64,000 bases of DNA, taken from positions 58,338-122,337 of the forward strand of contig JAQUAG010000004.1 of assembly GCA_028687375.1 (NCBI GenBank), given 5' to 3'. This document shows, in pieces, positions 62,844 through 64,000 of this stretch. The notes beneath the pieces are model-generated. The model saw only the letters and a list, made by a program, of their open reading frames with translations. It was not told the DNA's origin and searched no databases. The position numbers were made by a program, and so were the translations under genes. Each line of letters begins with the position of its first letter. Within the stretch, counting starts at the first letter, position 1. This stretch comes from Arcobacteraceae bacterium. GTDB taxonomy: Bacteria; Campylobacterota; Campylobacteria; Campylobacterales; Arcobacteraceae.

Positions 62844-64000
62844 TCACACAATTATAACATCCACTAAATCACCAACATTTAGTGGAGCTTTAACCTCACC
62901 TTCCATTAAAAGTCCAGTATTTCCCAACATATTTGTTAAAATTGCACTTGTTCCACTCTTTTTATCATCAAAATTTATATGATAAACTCCCTCTTTTAAA
63001 AAAATATTACAAGCCTCAAATGTTGTTTTATTTCCTTTTATCACTTTTTTCTCATCCAAAATAGCTTTAATAATTTGTAATTTTTCATCTGCACCTTGAA
63101 ATTTCAAGAGTAAAGGTAAAACATATAAAATAAAAGTAACTGTACTACTATAAGCAAACCCAGGAAGTCCAACGATAAATTTATCCCCTTTTTGCGCTAA
63201 AATAACATGTTGCCCTGGTTTGATATTTACCCCTTGAAAAAGAACAGTTGCACCAAGCTCATCCTTGATAATATCTTTTACAAAATCATAATCCCCAACA
63301 CTAACTCCACCAGTAGTTACAACAATATCACTTGACTGCAGTGAAGATTTAATAAGATTTAAAATAGATGCTTTATCATCTTTTACAACTCCCATTTGAT
63401 TTACATTCGCACCATATTTTTTTGCTAGTGCTTCTAAAGTAAGATGATTTGAACTTCTAATTTGAGCCTTATTTGTTTGAATTTCACCCAAATCAAGTAT
63501 CTCACTCCCTGTACTTGCTATTGCAATTGTAGGGGTTTCATACACTTCCACAACACTCAGATTAAGTCCAGCCATCACACCAATTTCAGCAAATCCAATC
63601 TTCGTACCACTTTTGATAAGTACCTCATCTTTTTTGTAACTCTCCCCAACCTCTCGAACCGCAAAACCAAAAGGGACTTTGTGAATTATCGCGATTGTGC
63701 CATCCTCAACTTTCACATTTTCAATAGGTATCAAAGTATCACTTCCACTTGGCATCAAAGAACCTGTAAAAGTTTTCACACAACTACCATCAACAACTTC
63801 TAAACCTTCATCACTCCCAGCAGGATTTATCCCAGAGATTTTTATTTTTCCTAACTCTTGGTCGATATACTTAATAGCATACCCATCCATAGCAGAAGTT
63901 GGGAACTCTGGATAATTTCCCATTGCTACAATATCAGTTGCTAATATTTTTCCTAAACTCTCCATCAAAAACAACTTTTTTGTAGCTCTTTTTGATATCT
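62844..64000 (-). CDS. moeA: Molybdopterin molybdenumtransferase MoeA, 5' end outside window
   Basis: The minus-strand frame is open to the window edge (codons upstream of the ATG at 63965 read ISKRATKKLFL), so the true start lies beyond 64000. MoeA inserts molybdate into molybdopterin. Visible: LGKILATDIVA, the FPTSAMDGYAI block with the conserved Asp, VGDYDFVKDI and PGQHVILA of the MoCF-like domain, and LPGFAYSSTVTF where GLPGNPVS is usual. The C-terminal beta domain ends VGDLVDVIIV. Implies molybdoenzymes in this organism. Confidence 0.93.
   Translation of the reverse strand, partial: ISKRATKKLFLMESLGKILATDIVAMGNYPEFPTSAMDGYAIKYIDQELGKIKISGINPAGSDEGLEVVDGSCVKTFTGSLMPSGSDTLIPIENVKVEDGTIAIIHKVPFGFAVREVGESYKKDEVLIKSGTKIGFAEIGVMAGLNLSVVEVYETPTIAIASTGSEILDLGEIQTNKAQIRSSNHLTLEALAKKYGANVNQMGVVKDDKASILNLIKSSLQSSDIVVTTGGVSVGDYDFVKDIIKDELGATVLFQGVNIKPGQHVILAQKGDKFIVGLPGFAYSSTVTFILYVLPLLLKFQGADEKLQIIKAILDEKKVIKGNKTTFEACNIFLKEGVYHINFDDKKSGTSAILTNMLGNTGLLMEGEVKAPLNVGDLVDVIIV

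Noticed and set aside
1..64000. CRISPR array, insertion sequence or prophage
   Set aside because: No regularly spaced repeats, transposase, integrase or phage structural genes seen; only one ORF6N-type remnant and one toxin-antitoxin pair.

Overview
The window is a gene-dense, AT-rich stretch (roughly one third G+C by eye) of a bacterial chromosome. Its gene set points to the Campylobacterota (Epsilonproteobacteria). Markers are an HP0268-family small protein directly upstream of miaB, an aminofutalosine-deaminase-family amidohydrolase, a MurF with an N-terminal membrane region, the DUF3373 porin, and a GyrA with Asn at the quinolone-determining position as in Helicobacter pylori. A Tat-exported sulfide:quinone oxidoreductase, two RND efflux systems and a c-di-GMP module suggest a free-living, sulfide-oxidising relative (Sulfurimonas-like or Arcobacter-like) rather than a host-restricted Campylobacter. 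The species cannot be named from this sequence alone.

Layout. 1-9.4 kb (+): end of a radical SAM/SPASM protein, rpmB, argJ, a YdcH-like protein, then an overlapping run gyrA-asd-yqhA-like-hemE followed by a lipoprotein, a radical SAM protein and a zinc-ribbon membrane protein. 9.5-12.2 kb: a small RRM protein, murB with a prepilin-like partner, a RelB/RelE-type toxin-antitoxin pair, and about 600 bp of short orphan or broken reading frames. 12.2-17 kb: rdgB and aroQ (-), then the amidohydrolase, sppA and a SulP transporter (+). 17-23.7 kb: a decayed ORF6N-type gene and a three-gene RND pump operon (-) divergent from its MarR regulator; a perfect 28-bp palindrome carries a -10 element for each direction. 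23.8-32.6 kb (-): a 1001-residue lipoprotein of unknown function, a YcbB-type L,D-transpeptidase with a YcbK/DUF882 Tat protein, a HIT protein, murF, an alpha/beta hydrolase and nth. 32.7-38.1 kb (+): HP0268-family protein, miaB, DUF374 acyltransferase, an unknown membrane protein and a B12-binding radical SAM protein. 38.1-44.3 kb (-): dnaE-surE-unknown-psd-SDR. 44.4-47.4 kb (-): rpmJ-rpsM-rpsK-rpsD-rpoA-rplQ. 47.7-51.8 kb (+): sulfide:quinone oxidoreductase, a small membrane protein, a cytochrome-c-like protein without a CXXCH motif, and a DUF3373 porin. 52-58 kb (+): tetR and a second RND system whose permease is split into two genes. 58.1-61.8 kb (+): an MBL-GAF-HD-GYP protein followed by a REC-REC-GGDEF protein. 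61.8-64 kb (-): moeA (5' end beyond the window) and cmoB.

No rRNA, tRNA, CRISPR array, insertion sequence or phage block was seen. Most of the window is ordinary core genome. The points most worth a second look are the MBL-GAF-HD-GYP / degenerate-REC diguanylate cyclase pair, the split His-tailed RND permease, the heme-motif-less cytochrome-like protein beside the sulfide oxidoreductase, the promoter-embedded MarR palindrome, the giant lipoprotein, and three genes (murB, marR, nth) whose -10 box sits so close to the ATG that the mRNA should be leaderless.
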